Part shown: in pieces, positions 36,401-48,400 of the stretch | How the letters are laid out: each line of letters opens with the position of its first letter | How positions within the stretch are numbered: position 1 is the first letter of the stretch | Source of the DNA: Edolisoma coerulescens | Lineage: Eukaryota; Chordata; Aves; Passeriformes; Campephagidae | NCBI GenBank assembly: GCA_013397115.1 | Contig: VWZW01007700.1 | Location: forward strand, 62,001-126,000 | Length of the DNA: 64,000 nucleotides | Reading direction: 5' to 3' | Notes under the pieces: model-generated | The model's input: only the letters and a program-made list of their open reading frames with translations | Database searches by the model: none | What the model was told of the DNA's origin: nothing | Translations under genes and position numbers: made by a program

Positions 36401-39400
36401 TTCTCACTCTGCTTCTCCCCCCTGCTCTCCCCACGAATTCCTCTGATCCACCTTTACCACCAGGCGGGTTGAGTGACTGTGATAGAAAGGGTGGGAATGA
36501 AATTGCACCCTCAGCACCCCTGCTGCCTGTTGCTGCACCCCTGCTGTCTGCTACTACTACTCCCTTTGTACAAGACGTAAAACAATCCATGCCATTAATT
36601 CACAATGATAGCCTGCTTTATAAAGATGCTTTAACTTTGCAACCCGTATCTGTAACTTTGAGCGTGCAAGATCCTGCAGCTTTTTGGAGAGAAATAAGGC
36701 TCGCAGCTTTAGCGGACAAAGATCTTGAAGCAGCAGAGCGACTCACAGTTATTCGGCAATTACCAGACTCAGGGCAGCCACATTCACAAGATCCTATAGC
36801 CTCTGCTTTTCCAGTCATAAGAGGAAGAGTCCAGGCGCCTGATCAGCATGTTCCATTTAACTGGCAGGTACTATCTGAGCTACGCCAGCTTGCTACTAAT
36901 TATGGTTTGAGGTCCCCTGCTGTAACGAAAATGCTGAAATTTATAACAAGTGAAGAATTAACTCCTTTTAACTTAAAGCAGATTGCTAGGTTGGTCTGTA
37001 CGCCAGTTCAGTAAGCCAGTGTTTGAAAATGAGTAGAAGAGTTCTTGTGAAAACTCTGCCTTAAATAATATGCAATTGCCTGTACTTGATCCTCGGTTTG
37101 GTGCAGGTTTACCCCAGCTGATGGGATTGCATCCTGTGGACGAGCCTCAGCTACAGGCCCGCTTGCATCCACTGATTTTAGAGCAATCTCATTGCCATGC
37201 CTTGCAAGCTCTGCTTAAGGTAGCGAATATGTCAGCTCCTGAAAAAAGTTACACAACTATCAAACAGCATCCTAATGAAACTTTTATGGCCTTTCTAGAT
37301 CGCCTTCAAGATGCAATAGAAAAACAAATAGTAAATGTAAGTGTAAGAAAACCATTAATTTTACAAATAGCACGAGACAATGCGAATAAATGCAGAAAAG
37401 CTATTGATTTGCTGCCTATGAAAAACCCCTCATTGAATAATATAATCAATGCATGTGCAAAAATAGAAACTGCACCACATCAAATAGCTATGCTGACCGA
37501 ATCTGTTGCTACAGCAGTTGCAGCAGCTATTAAAGCTACACGTAACTGTCATAGCTCTGGACAGCCAAGCCACCTTAAATCTCAGTGCCCTCACAAAACT
37601 CTGTCCTCCAGTGCAGTTAACAACAATAAAGTAGCAATTTTGTGTAACTGATGTGGAAAACCGAGACATTATGCAAAACAAGGTAACTCTCGTTTCCATG
37701 CCAATGGACAGCCTCTCAAGAATCAAAGAAACTACCAACAGAGCTCGAAACAGAGTCGTGAGCAAACACAAATGCTCCCCCGAGAGCTGCTTCGCCCAGC
37801 ATAAGTTAATGTGAGCACCTTGCCAGAAGAACAAAAGGTTCAGCAGAGATAGATGTTTGCACCTCCGACACAGTAATCATAGACTCTCCTAAAGTTCATA
37901 AAGCGCCTTTAGATGCACATACACCTATAGGGCAGAACTTAAGTGCTTTGTTAATAGGGAGATCAAGTGCTACTTCGCAAAGAATTTTTGTGCATCCAAG
38001 AATAACTGATGCAGACTTTACAAGACAAATATGTGCAATGGTTTCTACACCCACTCCTCCTGCAGTCATACGTGCTCATACTCGTATTGCTCAACTTGTA
38101 CCTTTCAAGTCTTGTGTTCTCACGACTGAACTTCAAGAGAGGGGAGACCAAAGCTTCAGTTCTAGCGGCACATCTCAAGTTTTTTAAACTCAACAACTTT
38201 CCGAGCAGAGACCACAACTGATTTGTGAACTAACACTGAAGAGAGCACAACCTCAGACTGTCAAGATCAGAGAGTTGATTAATACAAGAGCAGATGTCAC
38301 AGCGATTTTACATCATGACTGGCCAAACTCGTGGCCCGTCACTGCAGTAAAAAATTCAATTGCAAGTCTCAAAGGAATGACACAAAGTTATTTTAAGCAC
38401 ACATTTTGTGCTCATAAAAAATCCAGACAACCGAGTTGCTATAGATCGGCCATATGTGACTGCTGCGCCTCTGAATTTATAGAGATGCGATGTTTTAACC
38501 ACTTGGAGAGTTACAATTGGCACAAATTTTTAATAAAGGTCACCGTGCAGCAAGGCAGTTGCCACCCAGTAACACCCCTATGATAGTTAACTGACCGTCC
38601 GGTGTGGCAAAGCCAGTAGCCCCTGACAAAACAGAAACTTGCCACCCTAAACAACTTAGTTAATGAGCAGTTATTGCAAGAGCACATAGAGCCATCTACC
38701 AGCCCTTGAAATACTCCTGTATTTGTGATTCGAAAGAAATCAAGCAAATAGCAATTGTTGCATGATCTGAGAAGTATTAATGCAGTCATAGAAAGTATGA
38801 GTGCACTGCAACCAGGCATGCCATCTCCTACTATAATCCCTACAACATGAGACATTTTAATTGTTGATTTGAAAGATTGTTTGTTTACAATTCCCTTACA
38901 TCCTGATAATAGACCAAAATTTGCATTTTCAGTACCAGCTGTTAACAATGCTGAACCTGTAAAACAGTATCAACAGAAAGTTTGACCACAAAGTATGAAA
39001 AACAGTCCAACTGTTTTACAGAAGTGTGTAGCCCAAGCTCTATCACCTATCAGAGAGCAATTCCCAAACAGCTATTGTTATCACTACAGAGATGACATAC
39101 TGATAGCATCTCCTTGCAAACAAGATTTCCAAAACATACAGCCAGAGCTTTTAAAAGCTCTTCACAAATTTAAATTACAGACTGCACCTGAAAAAATTCA
39201 AACAGAAGCACCCTAGAAATATTTGAAATTAAAAATACTTGAACGTACCATATGCCCTCAAACTGTTCAGTTTGACACTACAGTACATACTCTACGTGAT
39301 GCACAGAAATTGTTAAGAACCATTAATTAGCTGCGTCCCTATTTCAGACTCACCACTGCACAACTTTCTCCTTTGCTCAATATATTAGCAAAAGATTCAG

Positions 39401-42400
39401 ATTTAAACTCACCACAACAGATTACCCCTGAAGCTCAACACGCCTTAGACAAAGTACAACAGACTATTTCCAATCACCATGTGTACTGTGTAGACCCTGA
39501 CATTGATGTCGTTGTTTTTGTTGTAATTCCAGAACTTCATCCAACAAGTGTTATTGCACAATGGTCTGATCATTAGTACCCTAACCCATTGCATATTTTA
39601 GAATAGATGTTTTTACCTCACAAACCTAGAAAAACAGTCACTACAATTTTTGAATTGATTGCTCAGTTAATTATTAAGCGTCGACACCGATGCCTGCAAA
39701 TTGCTGCCCAAGATCCTGCTAAATTTACTATTCCTATTCAGCAAGATTATTTTGAATAATCCTTGGCCAATAGTTCTGCACTGCAGAGTGCGCTGCAGAG
39801 CTCCACAAGACAAATTGATTACCATTTTCCCAGTCACAAATTACTACAATCACTGAATATCACCCCATTATCAACAAAACCCAAATTAAGCCGTACTCCT
39901 GTAAATAAGCCTACAGCATTTACAGACAAGTCAAGAAAAACAAGTAAAGCAATTGTTGCCTAGAAAAATAAAAACAGATAGCAGACTTTGCAATGTCAAA
40001 GTACTAGATCTGCACAATCAGTCAAATTAAAAGCAGTTACTATGGCCTTTCATCATTTTAATGAACCTTTTAACCTAATTGTTAATTCAGCTTATGTTGC
40101 AGATGTTGTACAACGAGTAGATTGTTCCCTTTTAAAAAAAGTTAATAATGCCAACTTGTTTCTTTTGCTAAAAGCTTTATAGACAGCTGTTTTGCAACGC
40201 CTATATCCTTTTTATGTTTTTCACATTAGAGGCCACACAAACCTACCAAAATTTCTTGCAAAAAGTAATGCCCGTGCTGATGCATTAGCTAATCCTGTTT
40301 GAGCAGTTCCTCAGCCAGATAAGTTGGCCAAGGCTAAAACATCTCATACCTTTTTTCATCAAAATGCACACACAACGTGTAAACAGTTTTCTCTAACACC
40401 TACAGAAGCTTGTGCTATTGTTAATGCTTGCCCAGATTGTCATAACTTTAATAGACCATTACCCTTAAAAGTAAATCCCCATAGTCTTTTGGCCCTTCAG
40501 CTTTAGCAGACTGATGTTACACACATTTCAAAATTTAGTTGTTTTAAATATGTACATGTATCTATTGACACCTTTTCCTCTGTTATATAGGCTTCTGCTC
40601 ATGCTAGAGAAAAAGCCCATGATGTCATTTTGCACTGGCAGCAAGCCTTTGCTGCTTTAAGCATACCTGCCCGTGTGAAAACTGACAACAAGCCAGCCTA
40701 TGTCTCTCAGAAAGTCAAGAATTTTTTACATCTGTAGAGTGTCTCTCACAAATTTAGTATTCCTCATTCTCCCACTAGTCAAGCTGTTGTTGAACATGTT
40801 CACCATACACTTAAAACTGTTTTAGAAAAACAAAAAAAGAAAATGCAAGGGGAAACCCCACAGTCCAGACTTTTGAAAGCTGTATATACAATAAATATAA
40901 ATATATTGTATATATATAAGCTGTATATACAATAAGTATAAAAAAATATGAAAGCTGTATATACAATAAATCACTTGACCATACATACAACACCATACAA
41001 CAAGTGTGGTGCTGTTATGTCTGTCTCGACTTAAACCACAAACTTCTTTATATTCTTTAAAGTTTTGAGCCTGCTTTGAATTTCTCCAAATCCTTTATCT
41101 CACAGAAGGAAAATAAGTAAGCAATGGATTGCGAGCTAAACCACTACACTTCAGCATAAATTGCTCAGGTAAAAAATTAGCTATTACTGCTCAAGTTATG
41201 ATCACACTAAGTGATCTCTGATGCAGCTGATAGGCTCTTACATGAAACAGTCCAATTCCAAGGTGTCTGAAAGCATCTCAGAATTGTTCTCTGTCTCAAA
41301 CAGAAGGCAATAGCGTTAATAGCTCATTAACTTTGTAAGAGAAAGGGACTCAAACCAAAAACTGTTTGACCTGTTATGCACTAACGTAAACTGCAAAAAC
41401 AGGCTGTTTTGCCACGTGTACCTTAATTTATGTTCTGGCATTGCAAAACTTCACATTGTGGATGTTACACTCAAGTTTCTCTAAAAAAACATTACCTTCC
41501 TCTTTTGCATGCTGTACAAACAGTCCAATTACTGAACTAATATTCTTCACTGCAGCAAGATAGCCTTCCTTCAAACCTATTTGTCCTAATCGACCTGAAA
41601 CAAAAAAAGAGTTATTACGTATCTGACTATTTAGACAGTCAATTTGCTAGCTTTTATACTTCCCAATTGTCAGTTGAAGTACCAACAGAAAATGCAAATT
41701 TTGACTACAAAAATGTAATTCTTGTTACCATGTTGTCTTGGGAATAACAGTTGTCCTATTCCTTGTGTAACTAAAGACTCCAAGGCATTTTTCATCAGAT
41801 TGATTCAACCTCCCATAGGTTTAAAATTTTTAAGTGTAAAACTCAGAAAGAATGCAATTTTTGTTTAACAAACAATATCATATAGCCTACATACTGAAAA
41901 TATTTATTGAAACTCAAACTATATCTATTTATTCCAATGCCACCTAGATCCCAAATAAACTAATCTAACTTAAATTTATTACGGTATTAAGTTGCATATT
42001 AAACCTTATTTTATACACTTTGCTGGAAACCATATGGCATGAAGCTGTGTCACAGGAGGTTTAGGTTAGCTATTAGGAGAAGATTATTCACCCAGAGGGT
42101 GGTTAGGCACTGGAACAGGCTCCTCAAGAAACTGGTCACAGCACAAATCCTGTCTGAGTTCAAGATGCATTTGGACAATGCTTAGGCACACAGTGTGATT
42201 CCTGGGGCTGGCCTGTGCAGGGCAGGAGTTGGACTTCAATGATACTAATGGATGCCTTCCAACTCAGGATTTCTATGATTCTATATGTAGCTACAGATGA
42301 TTTCATTTTAAATACATAAAACATGTTAGTATTTGTTACCACGAATCAATACAATACCTCTCAAAACTTAAGTACCTGCTTTCCACAGGCTGATAAACAG

Positions 42401-45400
42401 AAAATACTTGCATAAAGATCCAATAAAATGCAAAAATACTTCAACTCACTTTCCAGACAGGCCTGACACTTTCATAAGGACATACTTATACAAAGCAGAA
42501 GTTCAATCAAGAATTTATATTACTTACCAATTAGCCTGAGTGTCAATGCTATAACACTATCACGAATGGATTGAGCAGATTCATGCCCCTTTCTCTTCTT
42601 TATCCAGTTATCCATAGAAGGCCAAAGCACTTTGCTGTGAAAGAAAAATGAATTTGAAAATCTGATACTGCACGAAGGGGTGGTTATAGTATTCATACAA
42701 TAATGAAGGCAAATGACTCTTGTTTGTTACTAACTTGAGGTAGACTGACCTCACAGATGTATATGAAATCGTGTTACTTTCAAATGTCATGTGATATGTA
42801 CTGTAAGTTTCTCGTATGACTGAAAATTCAGTTTGTATGTTACAAGTAGGACCCGATGCTTGTTTTTAAACCTAAAAGGACCTAAAGTAAGACTTTTTTA
42901 ATCCTTAAAATTATGCTAGTAGACCTAGTTACCTATTACCAGCACAACTCATAGACAATCATCTTGGTATGGCTTTAATTAAAACTACACACGTTTCACT
43001 GAAGCTAATTTGTATTAATTTTAAAAGTATTTCACCAAAAATAACTTCTTTACTATCTGAAAGTAGGGAACTTGTATACAAGACAACGATGATGGTAAGT
43101 ATCACTGACAATGATGATGATAAGTATCACTTACGTCACAGATAAACAAATGTCTACTAAGTCATGTAACCTCTATATAAAAAAATCAAGGCTCTCAGAT
43201 CAGTGTAGGTGTTAAAATGAAGTCTTTCAAACTAGGTTAAGTATGGTAACAGTCCATATCCTGGATTATAGGTTCAAAGAAAATTTAAGACACTGAATCT
43301 AAGTATTATAATTATTTTAGAATTAAAATCAGACTGAAATCAAGATAATACACTATGGATATATTTCACTTTCAGCACTGAAGCAGTGTTATTTTCGTAT
43401 CAGAAGTTCCACCCTCATTTTCTACTGATGAGGGGAGGGCAATTCAACGAGTTCAGAAGAAGACAATCACTTTGCTTCACTGACAGACAACTCATCTCAA
43501 AATCTTATATAGCTATTTTGTAAGCAATTCTTTACTAACAGTTCTAACAGGGTTCATTTCTTGGGACAATACCATAAAATCCTACATTTCCTCATTGATC
43601 ACTCCTTCTATCTTAAAATAAGGCACAAAAACACAGTAGTCTAGGTCTCATCAGGTTGAAACATCTTCATTTCTAAGTATCTATGCAGTATTTTGTTATT
43701 TTAAAAGCTAAGTCATAATGAATTTGGGAAACAAAAAAAAAAAACACCACGAAAATAAACCACAGAAAAACCACAAAGGAAAACATTTGAAAGAAGTGAT
43801 TGCCACAATACCTTATAACGTTATCATGTGTCCAATCCCACTTCAGGTGAGAGCAGAGTAGATCAACAGCAAATATATACTGCCAAGCATCTTCACTGAG
43901 ATCTTCTCCATACTGCTCACTCAGGTGAAATTCTACTTTTGTACATGACTGCATTTCTAAAAGCAGGTTTGAGACCATAATACCAGCATCTAAAGACGAA
44001 CTCTGGAATTTTAGAAGGTAATTATCTTAATGCACAAAAAATTACCAGCCCAGAACCAAACTCTTTACAAATATTTGATACTGACTGTGCAAAGCATCTT
44101 ACACCATAAATCCAACTTTTGGGTTGAATTAACGTAAAAAAAATAGAGTACATAAACCAAAACCTTCAAGTACTAGGTATTTTTCCTGATGCCTTCACTA
44201 AAAGGAGAGTTTGGAAGAAAAATACCCAAACAAGAAAAAACACAGACACCCTTATCTCCTTCTACAATTTGGGGATTTTTGTTTCCCTCAATGCAGCATT
44301 AAGGTAAGAAGAGTGTTTTTCCAGTGCAAGAAGATTAGACTAATATTGTTCACTTTCTAAATAATTTTAAAATTTTTTACTTTTTATCCTTCCTTAGGGG
44401 CAAATTTGCAAGCAAATACTTTCAATAGTTGAGGTAAATAAACATGCCATGTGAAACCATTCTGCTAATTAAATAGCTAGGGGAAGAAAGGAAATTTAAA
44501 TACAAACATTCTTTGAATATCTGATGTATTAAGAAAAAAAGTCTAGGCTTATCACATAAACAGAATGGGTGCTTGGCAGATCTTCTCAGTACAAAACCTC
44601 ATATAATTGGCAAGTTCTGCCATGGTGCAAGTCACTAAAATGGCACCGTTTGACCAAGAAATAAATGCCCATTCCATGTGAGTTTTACTTTCATAAGTAG
44701 AATAATCTTCTCATAAAATTACATGTATAACAGACTGTTAATCACAATCTACTGGAGACTTTTACCTGTATTTCTACCCAGGTAAAACATCTTACAGACA
44801 GGATGATGTCATCTCTTATCATCAACATAGAAAATTCTGAGGTCCTGCTCCCCAGCTGCAGCAACTCTCATATTTCAGAGATCCATAAATAAAGTAGGTA
44901 GTGTGAATGCAAAGACTTAATATTTCCAGGAACATTTACTAGGACATTCTTATGTGCATCTCTATTGGCATGATATTAAAAGCTGTAACCTAATAGAATG
45001 GAGAATTCAAATTCTTCGCTAAACAGGGACTGCAGTACAGTGTAACTCTGAATACCAGAGCTTAATGCTACATCACAACTGTGATTTAATAGTAAAAAAA
45101 CCAGATACAAATGCATGCCAAATTAACTCACTCCTGCACTAAAGCAGGAGGTTTAGGGGGCTGTAATTTCAGTGATACCATATTAAATTCAGGGCTGGCT
45201 TCAGAGGTTAAAAAAAAATTATCATACAACACCTAAAGAGTATGATGACAGCAGTAAGACTAACTGCATTCCTCAAGGCAGTTGTGGAGCAGCATGTTAG
45301 GATAGGAATAGGTGAGCTGTTGTCATGGTTTAGGAATGCTATTCTCCAAATTAGTGCTCCCACTGAAACCAAGCACTGCTTGCTTACTCCCTCCTCTCCC

Positions 45401-48400
45401 TTTCTCTTCTCTGTGGCAGGATGGAGAGGAGAATTGGAGGCACAAAATGTAAAGATCACAGGTTAAGATAAGAACAATTTACTGGGAACAGCAATGAGAT
45501 AAGAAAACAAACAGTAATAGCAACAAATACTAATGATGGAGGGTACAAAAGAGAGACCAACAATTCACACGGAAACAACAATACCGAACCTCTCCCTCCT
45601 CATTCACCCTGGAAGAGACTCTTCCCCACATTCCCCGCAATGAAGTGAGGTGGTACAGAATAAACCTCTGGGTCCTAGCCATGCCCCCTTTTGGCTACTG
45701 CAAAAATTAACCCTGTCTTGGCCAGAACCAGGACAGATATGAATCCGTAAGATTTTGTTCACTTGATATTTACAAAACTATTTTATTTCCAAGAAGCAAG
45801 CCTGGCATTAATATGGAGTTTTCAAAAATACGGGGCCCTAGGCTTTAAACAAACACACAAGCCTGTTACACAAACTCCTCCAGAAGCAAAGCACCTCTGG
45901 CTTTCCACCTGCATGATACAAAATCTCTCCCAATGATTTCAATTTTTCCTCCTTGCAACATTCTTTTCAGGACGGTAATATGTGCCTGCTGAAAACCGAT
46001 AGAACTTAAATGATTTGCCCAACAGCTCAAAAGACTTGAAGTCAGCTCTTACAGATCATCCTTCTTCTAGCATCACTGGTTTTGTACTGATCACACCAAC
46101 TGCTTATGAAATTAACTTTTTTTGTGATAAACAAGTATTTACAGTCCACCTTGCAAAAAGATCATAAGTAAAAAGAGAAATCTTGAAATCAACTGTAGTA
46201 ACGTATTATCTGTTACACAGAGAACTATGAAAAATAAAACCAATACATATTTTAAAAAGCAACAATACAAAGCAAAACAAAAAAATATCTCAAAGAACAG
46301 TTCCACAGATGGAAAGAATTTCCTAGTCCAACCACACTCTAGTTAAAAGTTTAAAAACAACCTTTACTTTTAATGTTCAGTAGATGGATTAGTATTTAAC
46401 AGGGAAAACAAGGAAAGTATTGTATTCTAGTAGGGTCTAGACAACTAGGGGAAAAAGTCCTGAAGCAGCATTAGTTGCGCAATTGTACAGCCTCCATGGG
46501 ATATTCACACCCTTCATTAGAAAAGTAACTTGCTTGATTTGATTCAGCCAGCAAAGTGACCAATGCAGACAAAAGCTAATACCGACAATGAAATCAGACA
46601 TTACCTGTTCCCAGTTGAGATAAGCACTTAAACAGGCCAGCATCTCATTGCTTGCACTCTGCCTGACAACTAATTGCATAGCTTTGTTAATTGCACCCCG
46701 GAAGACAAATATGTCAGACCATACATTTATGATAAATAAAATCAATTTTTCTGAGTCTGGAAAGTCTAAGGGAAAAAAGAAATAACAAAGTAAATTTTTA
46801 ACATTTTAAAACAACAAAAATATATATTCAGGCCTTAAAAGCTAGTACAGTCAGAAAGGCAACTAGGAAAAAAGGCATGGAAGTCATATCACAACTGCAG
46901 CCTAAGGAAAGGGAGTCATACTAGCACATCTCAGTCCTGAGACTAAATAAGAAGAAAAGATCCAAGAAAAAAACCAAACAAGAAACATCAGAAAAACCCC
47001 AACAAATCTTAAGCCACCTCCCCCATCATAATTTCACTCTCTCTCCCTTCATCTTTCTTACTGCACTTTAGCTCACTACGGAAAATGATCTTAAGAGCAT
47101 TGAAACTGGATTCTTTTAGGATTAAATTAAACTGGAAGATGCACTCCAACGACCTACCTAATACATTCCAGTCACAAATAAGCACTCTGATCACTGGACC
47201 AAACTAGAATTAGTCCAAAGGAAAAAAAATATCTACAGTACTTGCTAACACCTCGAAACCATACACCTGTGAAATATATGTATGTATATATACATATATA
47301 TATATATAAAAGCCTGCAAAGAACTTTCACATAATTCAAATCTGATATTGCTCAGCAGTTTTCCCAGACTTTGTCAGAGAAATTATGTATTATGCAAGTT
47401 GTAAGTGAGCATATATGAATGATGCATGCTAATATTTGTACTTCCATAGATGTAAAAATTTGTGCTACACCCATATAATTGACAAATCCTCATTCATTAA
47501 AGTAATTCAGAGCAAGTATCTGACAACTATCAGTTAGACAGGACAGAGTTCCAGGCCATCAATGGGAAGCCAAAAGACCCTTCTAAATACCAAAGCTGAG
47601 AGCTTCAAGGCAAAATACTAAGATAAAACATGGAGCGTGTAGACTGTAAGCAATAACAAATACATTGGAATAAGTAAAAAAGTAGATATTACTTTCATGG
47701 ATGGAATGCCATAGTGGAATACATATGCCTGGAATACTATACAAAAACCAGTGAAATCTGAAAAGCTAAATGTACCTTCCCTCTTCACTTCAGCAGAACT
47801 TCTACATTTTTTGAAAGATCTTAAGAACTAGAAAGCATATCAAAATATATCAAATCAAGAAGTTTTAATGAGCATAAAGAATTTAGACTTCAATGAAGTG
47901 TCTTGGATGGACCTTCTATTCTGAAGCTGCTCATCATGTGAAGAATTAACTTTTTCTATCAGGACCGTTGGTGAACTAGAATTATTGACAACTTGAATTG
48001 CCCACCCAGGAATTTGAAAAATTATAAAATTCACTCAGTGATGAATAAGAGTTCAAGAGGCATAAAAAAAAGAAAAGTAAAAAAAAGAAAAAAGGGAGGG
48101 AACAGAGAAGAGGTAAAAGGAAAAATAATTAAAAAGGTAACATTTTATTTATAGTCACTTAAGGCAGAATACCTGAAAGGAGAACAAAACAAAAATGATG
48201 GACAAGTCATCAAGACAATAGATGACATAAGCCTATAGTGAATTTGGTAATTGTGTAGCTTGTGTTGCCGTAATTCTGATGGGAATATGTGAAACTACAT
48301 GAAAAAGAAAACCCTAAAATAAATGCATAGTAATCAAATAAAACCAAACAAATTGTAAAAAGCCTAAACAGCACTTAAGATGTGTTTACAGCTGTTCCCA

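Larger units (their letters stand above)
35563..41040 (+). mobile_element. Decayed class II (alpha/beta-like) endogenous retrovirus, antisense in ICE1 intron
   Basis: The order is 5' LTR, primer binding site, gag, dUTPase/protease, RT, RNase H, integrase, then a short A/T-rich repeat and the last roughly 46 nt of a 3' LTR. The final segment (about 40995-41040) is identical to the end of the 5' LTR (about 35736-35781). env, the integrase C-terminus and most of the 3' LTR are gone. All genes carry stops and it cannot be functional. It is oriented opposite to ICE1, as is common for intronic ERVs that are tolerated. Flanks show no clear TSD; an alternative outer boundary is discussed in the findings. 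Confidence 0.88.
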
